Shown: in pieces, positions 1 to 8,616 of the stretch
Numbering within the stretch: position 1 is the first letter of the stretch
Layout: each line of letters starts with the position of its first letter
Assembly: GCA_028768545.1 (NCBI GenBank)
Contig: CP054838.1
Coordinates: 4,833,001 to 4,897,000, forward strand
Length of the DNA: 64,000 bases
DNA from: Desulfobacter sp.
Lineage (GTDB): Bacteria > Desulfobacterota > Desulfobacteria > Desulfobacterales > Desulfobacteraceae
Direction of reading: 5' to 3'
Position numbers and translations under genes: made by a program
The notes under the pieces: generated by a model
What the model was told of the DNA's origin: nothing
Seen by the model: only the letters and a program-made list of their open reading frames with translations
The model's database searches: none

Positions 1-2274
1 GTTGGACTTTGCCCATCGGCTGAGAAAGGGGATTGATCGGTTCACCTCATATGCACTGGATGCGCCGGCCAAAATGGTATCCAGATACCAGTGTTTGTCA
101 AAGAAACTGCCGTAAACCCCCAGGCTGTAAGTTGTGATATCAGCGTTGCTCTGGCCTCTATCCCTGTAGAGCACACTGGAATCAGCCACCCCGATGCTCA
201 GGCCCCCGAGAAAATTATTGTCTAAAACAGCCTGGGGAAAAACACGGTCCATGACCATGGCAAGGGCAGCAGTGGTGGTGTCATATCCCATATGGCCCTC
301 CTGGCTGTCCATATGACTTTTCTGCCCCAATGCCTGAAAATGCAACCCCTGATGACTGTCCTGGGACGGATCAAAGAGGATGCCGGCCAACTCCCCGGCA
401 GACGCCATCAGGGGCCAGGTTTCAGGATCGTTCGGGTCCATTCTTTTTTTCCGGGCCAGAACCCGAACCCCCTGTCTGAGCCGAGCCATCCGTGCGGTGA
501 CGGTTGAAAAGAAAAGCCTGGACATGTCCATGGTCACGGCTGACATGCCTGAGAGGGCCTGGGGGCCCATCTGATTCAGACCGTCCTCAAAGGTGGCCAA
601 GGAGGTTGAGGAATCCAGCATGGCCACGACATGGGCCATATCACTGTCGCTGCTGAGTGTCCGGGTGTCAAGCGTTTTGGCCAGAAGCCTGGCATTGGCG
701 GTCTTCAAGGGAATGTCTCTGTAGTTTTTTTTGGTGGCTGTAATATTGTTTCCCTGGGCGGCAATGTCCAAAACCAGGGCATCTGTCGTCAGAACCCCGA
801 GATTGTTCAGCTCTTGACTTGTCACCACGGTAACGGTTTTGCCGGGGGGAATATATGTTTTGGGCGTGATGTTGATTGTTCCCCGGTTAACCAGTGTATT
901 GCTGACAACCATATTCGGCTGATCAATTTCATGGATGCCAAGACTCAGAGAGGCGCCGGGGCTGATGGAAAGATTTGTCCCGACCGGATTAATGCCGATG
1001 AAATGGCGGGTGCCTGAACTCAAATCAAGGTGCCCGGCATTGACAGACAAAAGATTTTTCACAGCGACATTGCCCGATTCCCATGTACCGGAACCGGTCT
1101 TGGTCATGGATGTGACATTGTTCACATGGCCGTAATGCCGGCCGCTTCCTTCCAGGGTAAGGCGATTAACACCGTCACCAAGGTCAATATGCCCTGTGAT
1201 TGATGCCCCGTCCCCCAGGACCACCTTGTCATCAGCCCCTCCCTGGGTATCCCAATAGGGGTGATTGCCCATGAGCCAGGAGATCATGTCCGCCTCGCCA
1301 GAGGCAATGGCATAGGCCTGGTCATTTCCGGAGGTATCTTGGGCAACAAGGGTGCCAATGACCTTTATATCCATCCCGTTTTTGGCTCCAACCGCCACGG
1401 CCGGACCGTGGGCACTGGCCGTGACCACACCTGAAATTTGCCCGAAAGGGCTTAAATTCCCCACAAGCTGGCCTGAAGAATAGATTCCCACGGCAAAGGG
1501 GCCTTTGGCCTCAGCTGAAAACCGGCCGGAAAGGGAGTCAAATCTCATATCGTTGTTTGAATGCAGGGCATAAGCAAAGTAATCTCCGGTTTTGGCCTGA
1601 ATACTGCCCGAAATCCTATTGAGCGACAGATCATTGCCTGAATATATGCCAAAGGCAAAACTGTCACGGGCATTCACCACCATTGAGCCGCTGTAATCAT
1701 CAAGGAGAAGATCCCCGCTTGTACATTGAATGCCATAGGCCCTTGCGCCTTCAGAAACCACATGGATATTTGAAAAAAGCCTGCCTAAATTTAAATAGGC
1801 CTCTGATTTGATGGCAGATACATTGCCACTGCCTGAAATTTCAAGGGATTGGGCAGAACTTGCGGGCATCCACCCGGGCCCGGAAAAATTGATGAGATGG
1901 ATGTTGGTCCCCCCCGTGTATGACAGGGTAATCCCTTCATAATTTTCAAATTCGGACCTCCTGTTGACATCGGGCAGATTTGACTGAAGGAGAATGGTGC
2001 CTGAAAGGTCTGAATCATAAACAATGTTGCCGCCAAAGGCGGCATCGAAAATCGCAGATCTTAAGGAGCCAGGGCCTGTGTCGTTTAAATTATACACCCT
2101 TTTTGCAGGATCCCTGGCATCCACGGTAGAAACCCAAAGGGCCTGTATGAGTAGACCCAGCAAGAGAACAGCCATGCCACGGGTCAAGGGGACAAAAAAC
2201 CGGAAAGTTTGATATAAATGCAAGGGGGCTGTGGCGTTAGACCGCCCGCCTTGGTTCTGAATTGTGGGTTTCAA
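1..2274 (-). CDS. Autotransporter (type V secretion) protein, C-terminus outside the window
   Basis: An open frame of 758 codons runs from a TTG at 2274 off the left edge. The TTG has a strong AAGGGGG ribosome site 6 nt upstream; the first in-frame ATG (GMAVLLLG, about residue 34) is inside the signal. The N-terminus is a long signal peptide (hydrophobic MAVLLLGLLIQALWVS, then DARDP), as in many autotransporters. Residues about 55-580 are Gly/Ser/Asn-rich repeats of beta-helix type (SGSIQAKTGDYFAYALHSNN and similar). From about residue 600 the sequence (ALSGMSAVTMDMSRLFFSTVTARM, then IGVADSS and YSLGVYGSFFD) looks like the linker and first strands of an outer-membrane beta-barrel. It is probably exported to the cell surface by its own barrel; passenger function is unknown. 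Confidence 0.8.
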   Translation of the reverse strand, partial: MKPTIQNQGGRSNATAPLHLYQTFRFFVPLTRGMAVLLLGLLIQALWVSTVDARDPAKRVYNLNDTGPGSLRSAIFDAAFGGNIVYDSDLSGTILLQSNLPDVNRRSEFENYEGITLSYTGGTNIHLINFSGPGWMPASSAQSLEISGSGNVSAIKSEAYLNLGRLFSNIHVVSEGARAYGIQCTSGDLLLDDYSGSMVVNARDSFAFGIYSGNDLSLNRISGSIQAKTGDYFAYALHSNNDMRFDSLSGRFSAEAKGPFAVGIYSSGQLVGNLSPFGQISGVVTASAHGPAVAVGAKNGMDIKVIGTLVAQDTSGNDQAYAIASGEADMISWLMGNHPYWDTQGGADDKVVLGDGASITGHIDLGDGVNRLTLEGSGRHYGHVNNVTSMTKTGSGTWESGNVAVKNLLSVNAGHLDLSSGTRHFIGINPVGTNLSISPGASLSLGIHEIDQPNMVVSNTLVNRGTINITPKTYIPPGKTVTVVTSQELNNLGVLTTDALVLDIAAQGNNITATKKNYRDIPLKTANARLLAKTLDTRTLSSDSDMAHVVAMLDSSTSLATFEDGLNQMGPQALSGMSAVTMDMSRLFFSTVTARMARLRQGVRVLARKKRMDPNDPETWPLMASAGELAGILFDPSQDSHQGLHFQALGQKSHMDSQEGHMGYDTTTAALAMVMDRVFPQAVLDNNFLGGLSIGVADSSVLYRDRGQSNADITTYSLGVYGSFFDKHWYLDTILAGASSAYEVNRSIPFLSRWAKSN

Positions 2275-2672
2275 AAATTACCCCCTTACAATTAAAGGTA
2301 TTGGGATCATCAAATTCAGCCGCCGTAAAAAACGGACGAACAAGCCAAAAGGGTAATTCCGTGCACGAAACGGTGAAAAAAATAGGATAAAAAAAAAGGA
2401 AATTCAATCAGATAATTGTTCTGATTTCAGGACTTTTGTTCAAAAAATACGGATACAAAAAGACTAAATGCCGCTATGAATCCAGATTCATGTCAGAAAA
2501 ATCATGGGCAAACAGGATTGGGCTGAATCAGGACGAGATGCCATTGGAAATATTTACTGGGGTTGGCCCTGCCCGGACGGATTTAACTTATTGAATATTG
2601 ACAGCGTATTTGATATTAGAGTGGCAATTATTAGGATTAATTGAATGTAAAATTAAAAGGAGAACAAAATTC
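2275..2672. other. Intergenic region between divergent genes
   Basis: About 400 bp without a convincing gene. It must hold the leftward promoter of the autotransporter and the rightward promoter of the small secreted protein. It is AT-rich near 2380-2410 and 2590-2670. I could not pick out a clear promoter box or operator. Confidence 0.5.
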
Positions 2673-3164
2673 ATGAACAAGCGCTTGAAACCTATTTTTC
2701 TTCTGGCAGTCCTGAGCCTTGGCCTCTGCCTTACAGCTTCGGCTGCCTGGGCCCAGGGAAACACCCCTGAATCTGCGGTCAAAGGGTTTGCAAAAGCCTA
2801 TTATATGCTGGACGCTTCAATGGCAGACTTCTTAAGTGTTGATGCCCGGGTCAATGAAAATGATGTAGACATGGTCGGGCTTTACCTGAGAGTAAAAGAG
2901 CAAAATGCAAAAAACCGGGGATATCAGATGAGTTATCTTAAAATGCATCCCATTCTCATGAAAACCCAGGTTTTGGAAATAACAGAGGACAAGGCTGTTG
3001 TCAAACTCCAGACCACGGCCCTTCGCAGTATCAATCCCCTTTACAGGATCGTTGGGTATATTTTCGGCCTGATCCAGGAACACGAATTTGAAACCACCTA
3101 CACCCTTGTCAAAGAAGAAGGGGCTTGGAAACTCGGACCTGGCGCCTTCAATGTCATGATCTGA
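2673..3164 (+). CDS. Small secreted protein of unknown function
   Basis: 163 residues. The ATG at 2673 is preferred over an in-frame ATG at 2598 because AAAAGGAG lies 8-10 nt upstream and because it gives a clean signal peptide (MNKRLKPIFLLAVLSLGLCL, cleavage near AWA|QGN). The mature part begins with TPESAVKGFAKAYYMLD, a helix typical of NTF2-like or DUF4878-like lumenal domains, and ends in a beta-rich segment (FETTYTLVKEEGAWKLG). That resemblance suggests a small alpha+beta periplasmic domain; no function can be assigned. It ends just before a bidirectional hairpin. Confidence 0.75.
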   Translation: MNKRLKPIFLLAVLSLGLCLTASAAWAQGNTPESAVKGFAKAYYMLDASMADFLSVDARVNENDVDMVGLYLRVKEQNAKNRGYQMSYLKMHPILMKTQVLEITEDKAVVKLQTTALRSINPLYRIVGYIFGLIQEHEFETTYTLVKEEGAWKLGPGAFNVMI

Positions 3165-3193
3165 TATAAAAGATTTTTGACCATAAAGCGAGG

Positions 3194-3226
3194 TTAATCC
3201 GCCTGGCATCCTCCCAGGCGGATTAA
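3194..3226. terminator. Bidirectional terminator-like hairpin
   Basis: A perfect 13-bp stem (TTAATCCGCCTGG at 3194-3206 and its complement at 3214-3226) with a 7-nt loop lies between two convergent genes and overlaps the stop codon of the leftward hydrolase. There is no long T run, so termination is inferred from structure and position. Confidence 0.6.
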
Positions 3227-4041
3227 TCAGCAACAACCCTTTGCATCCAGTTCCGGACATGGGTTTGAAATAGCTCAGGCGCCTCCATATGGAGCAGATG
3301 GCCGGCACGGTCCAATACCACAAATTCCCCATTGGAAAACCTGGGATAGATTTTCCAGACATCCTCATATCCCACAGTCACATCATACCGGCCCGTGAGG
3401 ACCAGGACCGGTCCGTCATATACGGGCAGCCTTGGATCGTCCACGTTTCTGGAAAACCCCGAGTCCCTGATCCTTTTCATCAGACCCGGGTCAGCAAGGG
3501 ACAAGGCAGGATGAATATGGCTCAGGTAATTATCCCACACATCAGGGGTCTGAATGGTGACAAATTGATCCATGAGGCTGAACTGCTCATCTGTAAGCCC
3601 GTCCACGAATTCTTGATCCCTTTCACAGCATTTAAACCGTGGCAAATGCCGGGCATGCCGTGATAAATTGATCACAGGACACAAAAGCATCATGCCCTTT
3701 ACCCGCCGGGGCATTTCAGCCACCACTCCCCTGGCCAGATACCCCCCATAGGAATATCCTGCCAGGACAAAGGGCTGATCAGGCCCGATCATCTCGTCAA
3801 TAAATTGAAGCACGATTTCCAGCATATCATCCGAGCTGAGTATTTGAGGATGGGTCTGGGATTGCCCCATGCCGGGCAGGTCAAAATAAATCCGTTGAAT
3901 CCCGGACAGACCATTTAAAACAGACTCCATCCCCGACTTGATGGATCGATGATCCACCCCGGACCCGTGGAGGCAGAACAAGGGCAGGCCCCGGCCCAAG
4001 GATTCATGAAAAATGGAAATCCCGCAGATCTGGGCAAACAT
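3223..4041 (-). CDS. Alpha/beta-fold hydrolase
   Basis: 272 residues, the usual length of the family. Visible are the oxyanion-hole segment HGSGVDHRS near residue 26, the nucleophile elbow GYSYGG near residue 96, an acid candidate in LTGRYDVTVG, and the catalytic histidine in RAGHLLHME near residue 248. This is the full Ser-Asp-His set of a cytoplasmic esterase or lyase-like alpha/beta hydrolase. The substrate cannot be read from the sequence. It stands alone, convergent with the small secreted protein gene. Confidence 0.85.
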   Translation of the reverse strand: MFAQICGISIFHESLGRGLPLFCLHGSGVDHRSIKSGMESVLNGLSGIQRIYFDLPGMGQSQTHPQILSSDDMLEIVLQFIDEMIGPDQPFVLAGYSYGGYLARGVVAEMPRRVKGMMLLCPVINLSRHARHLPRFKCCERDQEFVDGLTDEQFSLMDQFVTIQTPDVWDNYLSHIHPALSLADPGLMKRIRDSGFSRNVDDPRLPVYDGPVLVLTGRYDVTVGYEDVWKIYPRFSNGEFVVLDRAGHLLHMEAPELFQTHVRNWMQRVVAD

Positions 4042-4536
4042 TGGAAATCAAATCTCTTGTATGGCGCAGCAAAGGGGTCCCATGTTCCCTTTTCCCGGGT
4101 GGCTCGCCAGGGCCTTTTTCTTTTTAAACCAATGATAAGGGATCTGGCATGGGAGAGGAAAAAGAGCGGGGGCCTGGGTTAAAATAAAATCGAGCATGGG
4201 ATCCTCCTTTAAATCTTCAATTGCATCCCATTTCTTATATATGCTAATCCCCTTCAAGACAAGCCCTATACCGGTTTGCCTGATCCACCATACTAAACCA
4301 TCTTTTGGGTTGCCTTGGTTTGCTCCTCACTGCGGAGTATGACTTATACACCTCATTTGTCGCTCGCTTGCCGCCGTAAGAAGGTACCCTGCTGAAGGCC
4401 AGAAAAGCATGGAACATTCCCATATTTAAACAAATAAAAATTAGACGGTGAATTGGGGCGGTTTGTACAGGCGCTGAAAGCCGGTATTTATATTCAGCAT
4501 AAATCAAGGACTTGGAAAAGAACGACACACATTGGG
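4042..4536. other. Intergenic region holding a dispersed repeat
   Basis: No gene is supported here. Short open frames exist on both strands but they run through the family B repeat and have no ribosome sites. Near 4186-4260 the sequence is AT-rich and may hold the hydrolase promoter. Confidence 0.5.
4258..4437 (-). repeat. Dispersed repeat family B, copy 1
   Basis: Reading the minus strand, this segment aligns over about 170 bp with 11543-11712 on the plus strand. The best conserved block contains GCGACAAATGAGGT, AAGTCATACTCC, CAGTGAGGAGCAAACC and AAAGATGGTT. Both copies lie in intergenic DNA. No transposase or long terminal inverted repeats were found, so the nature of the element is unknown. 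Confidence 0.75.
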
Positions 4537-5169
4537 TCAAATGCCTTTTTTTTGCCTTGGCCTGCCCTGTTTTAACATGCGCTGGGTCCCGTAAAAAATC
4601 AGGGCCAGACCCACACTGCAATTTAAAATCTGCACCGCCACATGGGGTATTTCTGATTTTAAAAAAGACAAAATCATCATGGTCAAAGAGAGAAAGATAA
4701 AAGTGGATGCCCCGGTACCCAGGCCGAATATCACCAATTGCTTTTGTTTATATCTTTTTTCAATGGCCTTTGCCGAAAAAATGCTGCCCCAGAAAACAAT
4801 GGTTAAAGGACTTGATATGGTCAAGGCAAAACAGCTGGTAAAGCTATTGACCAGGGTCCACTCCATGAGCGGTTTCGGCCCGCTGAAAACCATAAATCCC
4901 TTGTAAAAAATCAAAATCCCAAATAAAATTAAAACAATGGCGCCGGTCATGCCAACCCATATTTTCACCTTTTCCGACTGAAAAAACGGGCCAATCCCGA
5001 TCAATGACAACACAATAAAAATATAATCAGCCAGAGTAACAGCGAAAATGGCAGACAGACTATTCATATAGTTGCTGTCCATTGTGATTCCAAGAATATA
5101 AAAAAATACCGGCCCCAGGGCCAGCTGAAGTAAAAGTCCTGTCAGCATTCCGTCTATCAGCGGTTTCAT
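4537..5169 (-). CDS. LysE/RhtB-family amino acid exporter
   Basis: 210 residues, the family's usual size. The start MKPLIDGML at 5169 is chosen because GAGGTG lies 6 nt upstream; a longer frame to 5235 has a charged leader not seen in the family. It shows about six hydrophobic segments and the family's N-terminal pattern (LLQLALGPVFFYILG, with the small-residue and Gly-Pro motif). LysE-type carriers export amino acids or similar metabolites across the inner membrane. Substrate unknown. Two palindromes lie about 95-125 bp upstream and may be operator sites. Confidence 0.85.
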   Translation of the reverse strand: MKPLIDGMLTGLLLQLALGPVFFYILGITMDSNYMNSLSAIFAVTLADYIFIVLSLIGIGPFFQSEKVKIWVGMTGAIVLILFGILIFYKGFMVFSGPKPLMEWTLVNSFTSCFALTISSPLTIVFWGSIFSAKAIEKRYKQKQLVIFGLGTGASTFIFLSLTMMILSFLKSEIPHVAVQILNCSVGLALIFYGTQRMLKQGRPRQKKGI

Positions 5170-5647
5170 TTCACACCTCATGATCAATCTGTTTAACCTA
5201 AGTTCTTTGCACGGGAGCTCAGGGGAAACGCCCATGATCAGATTACATAAACATCAGACCCAGGTGAATACGATTCACCTTTTATTTGAATCAAATCCCA
5301 TTAAAAAAACAAAGAAATTTTAAAAGAGACTTTAAATTTTAAGGGACCATGCCCAAATCAGACGAGCAGCCACCTGATTTTTCGAACCGCTAAAAAAAGA
5401 CCGCCCAACCAGACCCGTCCTCTTTTCGAAGAGTATAGTTGGACTTAGTTGGTATTGGTTATTTTTGATCTGAATTTTTTACAATTACAAATTAATATTG
5501 ACAAATAATTACCCTGTAGATAGAAAACTACCAGTGTTTCTTGGATAATGAAGGATGTTGTTTCTCAATAACAAACCCCATCTCCTTGGCAAACATTATC
5601 CAGCCGCCTGCCCGTTCCGACCCTGACGGGCAGGCGGCAACCTTTTT
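5170..5647. other. Intergenic region with palindromes and hairpins
   Basis: 478 bp without a gene. It holds the two palindromes upstream of the LysE gene (5262-5296), an AT-rich stretch around 5455-5520, a long imperfect hairpin whose outer arms are TGGATAATG (5542-5550) and CATTATCCA (5594-5602), and a strong GC-rich terminator hairpin at 5603-5649. Confidence 0.5.
5262..5296. promoter_or_regulatory. Two adjacent palindromes upstream of the LysE gene, candidate operators
   Basis: AGGTGAAT-acg-ATTCACCT (5262-5280) is a perfect 8-bp inverted repeat with a 3-nt spacer. ATTTG-aat-CAAAT (5284-5296) is a second, 5-bp one. Both lie just upstream of where the leftward promoter of the exporter gene would be expected. 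Binding by a dimeric repressor or activator is inferred from symmetry only. Confidence 0.4.
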
Positions 5648-5649
5648 TT
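5603..5649 (+). terminator. Intrinsic terminator-like hairpin, plus-strand orientation
   Basis: A 13-bp perfect stem (GCCGCCTGCCCGT at 5603-5615, complement at 5626-5638) is followed by AACC and seven T residues. The orientation would stop rightward transcripts. No rightward gene lies immediately upstream, so it may protect the convergent mtaD transcript or terminate a small RNA. Confidence 0.6.
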
Positions 5650-6892
5650 AAATCAGCCGTCCTTTTTTCACCCTGACAATCCCGTCCACAATGACCCATG
5701 AAACATCCGAGGATTTGGCTGCATAGACAAGCGTTGAATACGGATCATGCATGGGCACCATATGGGGCTTTGACCTGTCCACAATAATGATATCTGCCAG
5801 TTTTCCCGGCCGGATAGAGCCGGTCCTATCCCCCAGACCAATAGCGTCTGCCCCCTTTATGGTGGCCATTGCAAGGCAGGTCCGGGCATCCATGACACAA
5901 GGATCCATGCAGGCCACTTTGTGGAGCTTGGCAGCCGTATCCATCTCGGAAAACAAATCATGGTCATTATTGGATGCACACCCGTCGGTTCCCAGCCCGA
6001 CCACAATGCCGGCATCCAGCATTTTGGGCACCGGTGCAATGCCCGATGCCAGCTTCATATTAGACTCCGGACAATGGATGACCTTGGATTTTCTTTTTTG
6101 GATAATCTTTAAATCTGCCTCATCTACCCAGACCGAATGGACCAGCAGGGTTTTTTCATCCAGGATACCGATATTGTCCAAATAGGAAATAACAGAATGC
6201 CCATGGCCTTGGGGTATGGATTCATTTTGAGTTTCAGCCGCATGAATCTGAAACAGTACATCGGCCTCTTGTGCTGCACTCTTGGCCGCCTGGAGTGTGG
6301 CTTTGGAACAGGTGTAGGGAGAATGGCAAAAAATAGACGGCAGGATGCAGGGATACCGTCCTTTGACCTCTTCCACATACGCCTTTGCATGGGCAATATT
6401 CTTTTTGGGATCCTTGATGCCCGGGGCAGGAAAATCAATCACTCCCTGGCCGGCCACCGCCCGGATGCCGATCTTTGCCATGGCCTTTGCCACATGGGTT
6501 TCAAAAAAGTACCCGTCGCAACAGGTGGTAATGCCGGCCAACAGCATCTCCTGACAGGAATGAGCCGTCCACTTTGCCGCAGACTCAGGGTTGACCTGCC
6601 TGGCCTCGGCCGGAAAGATATGCTCGTTAAGCCATTCATCCAGGGGCAGATCATCTGCCAGCCCCCTGAACATGGACATGGGTGCGTGGGTGTGCCCGTT
6701 CACCAGTCCCGGCATAATGATCCCGCCCCGGGCATCAATCCGAAGGCTCGCACTGGCGTCATCCACAGATTGCAGGTCACCGCAGGCGGCAATCGTATTG
6801 CCCTGGATACGCACGGCCCCGTTTTTGACCACAGGCAGACCCTCTTCCATGGTCAGCATCATCCCGTTAAAAATCAATATATCATCATCCAT
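5648..6892 (-). CDS. mtaD: 5-methylthioadenosine/S-adenosylhomocysteine deaminase-type amidohydrolase
   Basis: 414 residues, typical for the MtaD/SsnA branch of the amidohydrolase superfamily. The metal-binding NGHTHAPMS is near residue 66. Further histidines are in QIHAAET and VHSVWVDE, and the metal aspartate is in GLGTDGCASNND. Known enzymes of this branch deaminate methylthioadenosine, SAH or adenosine to the inosine form in the cytoplasm, recycling purine and methyl-transfer by-products. Chlorohydrolase-like relatives acting on other purines or triazines cannot be excluded. It is transcribed divergently from the FAD oxidoreductase gene. Confidence 0.85.
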   Translation of the reverse strand: MDDDILIFNGMMLTMEEGLPVVKNGAVRIQGNTIAACGDLQSVDDASASLRIDARGGIIMPGLVNGHTHAPMSMFRGLADDLPLDEWLNEHIFPAEARQVNPESAAKWTAHSCQEMLLAGITTCCDGYFFETHVAKAMAKIGIRAVAGQGVIDFPAPGIKDPKKNIAHAKAYVEEVKGRYPCILPSIFCHSPYTCSKATLQAAKSAAQEADVLFQIHAAETQNESIPQGHGHSVISYLDNIGILDEKTLLVHSVWVDEADLKIIQKRKSKVIHCPESNMKLASGIAPVPKMLDAGIVVGLGTDGCASNNDHDLFSEMDTAAKLHKVACMDPCVMDARTCLAMATIKGADAIGLGDRTGSIRPGKLADIIIVDRSKPHMVPMHDPYSTLVYAAKSSDVSWVIVDGIVRVKKGRLI

Positions 6893-7063
6893 AACTGCCT
6901 TCCGTAATTAAGAGATAAAAGTCCTTAATCTTTCTGTCATAATTTTAAACCATTGGAAACTGCTTTTTCCCCTGGCAGGTCAAATTTGCATGGACACCGT
7001 ATAAATCACTGTGATAAATTGACTCCCATTTAAAATTTAAAACCCATTCAGGAGACCCCTCAT

Positions 7064-8164
7064 ATGACAAAAAAACTGGACATCCTCATTATCGGTGCCG
7101 GCTCCGGCGGCATGGCAGCGGGAATTCTGGCCAAAAAAGCAGGCCTGTCCTGCCTGATTTTGGAAAAAGGCTCTACCCCCATGCAGGGGATCATTGATAC
7201 CTATCCCAAGGGGAAAAAAGTCTATCCCACCATCCCGAAACGGTACACAGCACCCTTTGCCGTGGATGAAATCAACCCCCCGGACGCCAGGGTTCCGGTG
7301 GAAGCCTATATTGACCAGGCCAGGGATGCGGCAAAAGACTCAGGCCTTGACATCCGGTATAATGAAGAATTTAAAACCATTGAAGGCGATTATCCTGAGT
7401 ACCAGGTCAAAACCGGTTCGGCCACCTATCTCACCTCAAATATTATCCTGGGATTCGGGAGCAATATCCCCAATGACTTAGGGATTTACGGGGAGGCCAA
7501 AACCGTGGCCCGGAATATTGAAAACGGGGAAGATTATATCGGCATCAATGTATTGGTCATTGGCGGGGGAAATGCCGCGGCCGACGTGGTGGCATCCCTG
7601 TCCAAAATCAAGCGGGAGGCTGACGACCACACATCAGTCTATTGGGCCCATATCAAGGAAACCTTTGAAATCAACAAGGATACGACCCGGGACCTGGGTG
7701 AAGAGATGCTCTTGGGAGGGCATATCAAGATTCTCCAGCGGGCAGTGCCCAAGATCGGGGAGGTGGATGCCGACGGCATTGACCGGCTCTATATTCACCA
7801 GACGTCCGGGGCGGCCATGGACCGGGATCTCTATCTATACCAGGGCATGAATTTTCCCATGAAAAATGTCATTGCCTGTATCGGCCACCACGGCCCGTCC
7901 GCAATTTTTGACCATTTAAATCTTCAGCAGATCACCTGCACAGGCGCCATCTGCAAAATCGCCAAACAAGGAGAGCGTCTGCTCATGCTCTCCCACACCC
8001 TGGAGACCAGCCGCAAAGGTATCTTTGCCATTGGCGGGGCCATCAACCCTTCCTATATGGAAATCGACCCCCAGGGCCTCATCAAGGAAAAACGCCATTC
8101 CAACCTGATTTATACGGCAGTTCTGGATGCAAAAACAGCCTTGGACCATTTATCCGCCCTTTGA
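7064..8164 (+). CDS. FAD-dependent NAD(P)-binding oxidoreductase (YpdA/thioredoxin reductase-like)
   Basis: 366 residues with AGGAGA 6-11 nt before the ATG. Two dinucleotide-binding motifs are visible: GAGSGG near residue 11 for FAD and GGGNAAADV near residue 170 for NAD(P)H. The layout is that of low-molecular-weight thioredoxin-reductase relatives, but there is no CxxC redox pair. This is as in YpdA-type bacillithiol reductases and in ferredoxin-NADP reductase-like proteins. A cytoplasmic NAD(P)H:disulfide or ferredoxin reductase role is inferred; the partner is unknown. It directly precedes the metal-sensor gene but has its own start signals. Confidence 0.75.
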   Translation: MTKKLDILIIGAGSGGMAAGILAKKAGLSCLILEKGSTPMQGIIDTYPKGKKVYPTIPKRYTAPFAVDEINPPDARVPVEAYIDQARDAAKDSGLDIRYNEEFKTIEGDYPEYQVKTGSATYLTSNIILGFGSNIPNDLGIYGEAKTVARNIENGEDYIGINVLVIGGGNAAADVVASLSKIKREADDHTSVYWAHIKETFEINKDTTRDLGEEMLLGGHIKILQRAVPKIGEVDADGIDRLYIHQTSGAAMDRDLYLYQGMNFPMKNVIACIGHHGPSAIFDHLNLQQITCTGAICKIAKQGERLLMLSHTLETSRKGIFAIGGAINPSYMEIDPQGLIKEKRHSNLIYTAVLDAKTALDHLSAL

Positions 8165-8183
8165 CCCTTTTTTAAAAACGCCC

Positions 8184-8230
8184 TTGACAATCAAAGACGG
8201 CTACCTTAACATATGAACAACTGTTCAAAT
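8184..8230 (+). promoter_or_regulatory. Promoter with ArsR/SmtB-type operator for the metal sensor gene
   Basis: TTGACA (8184-8189) and TAACAT (8207-8212) are spaced 17 bp. The imperfect palindrome ATATGAACAACTGTTCAAAT (8211-8230) overlaps the -10 box and the expected start point. It fits the known ArsR/SmtB operator pattern TGAACA-nn-TGTTCA. A bound sensor would block the promoter until metal is present. The ribosome site GAAGAGGTGA follows directly at 8231. Confidence 0.8.
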
Positions 8231-8243
8231 GAAGAGGTGACAT

Positions 8244-8588
8244 ATGGATCTGTGCACAATTAAATGCATCAATGAAAAAGAGGTCAACAAGACGGCTGAA
8301 AATCTGCCCTGTAAAGAGGACATTATTGATATGGCAGCCATTTTCAAGGCACTGGGAGATCCGTCCCGGTTGAAAATTCTTCTTTGCCTCAGGCACCAGG
8401 AACATTGTGTCTGCGATATTTCAGCAATCTGCGGTCAGACAGAATCCGCCGTATCCCACCAGCTGAGAATTTTAAGATCTTTAAAAATTGTTAAAAACAG
8501 AAGAGAGGGAAAAATTGTATACTACTCGCTTGATGACGACCATGTCAGTTCATTGTTAGAGACCAGCCTGGCACACGTGAGGCATTAG
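8244..8588 (+). CDS. cadC: CadC-type ArsR/SmtB metal-sensing repressor
   Basis: 114 residues. A winged helix covers about residues 30-95, with recognition helix TESAVSHQLRILR. All four soft-metal ligands known from Staphylococcus CadC have counterparts: Cys4 and Cys8 in LCTIKC at the N-terminus, Cys55 and Cys57 in HCVCD. The second (alpha-5) site is mostly kept as Asp98, His100 and His111. This points to Cd/Pb/Zn sensing rather than arsenite. Its operator lies in its own promoter. It is followed 28 bp later by an efflux permease, so the pair looks like an autoregulated metal-resistance operon. Confidence 0.85.
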   Translation: MDLCTIKCINEKEVNKTAENLPCKEDIIDMAAIFKALGDPSRLKILLCLRHQEHCVCDISAICGQTESAVSHQLRILRSLKIVKNRREGKIVYYSLDDDHVSSLLETSLAHVRH

Positions 8589-8616
8589 ATACCATTTATA
8601 GAATTTAAGGATAATC

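Noticed and set aside
2598-2672. Upstream start for the small secreted protein
   Set aside because: It would put a polar leader before a good signal peptide, and the ribosome site lies at 2655-2664, fitting the ATG at 2673.
4048-4621. Short reading frames between the hydrolase and LysE genes
   Set aside because: They run through the family B repeat or the 3' end of the LysE gene, have no ribosome sites, and look like no known protein; the matching frame at 11454 is the same repeat.
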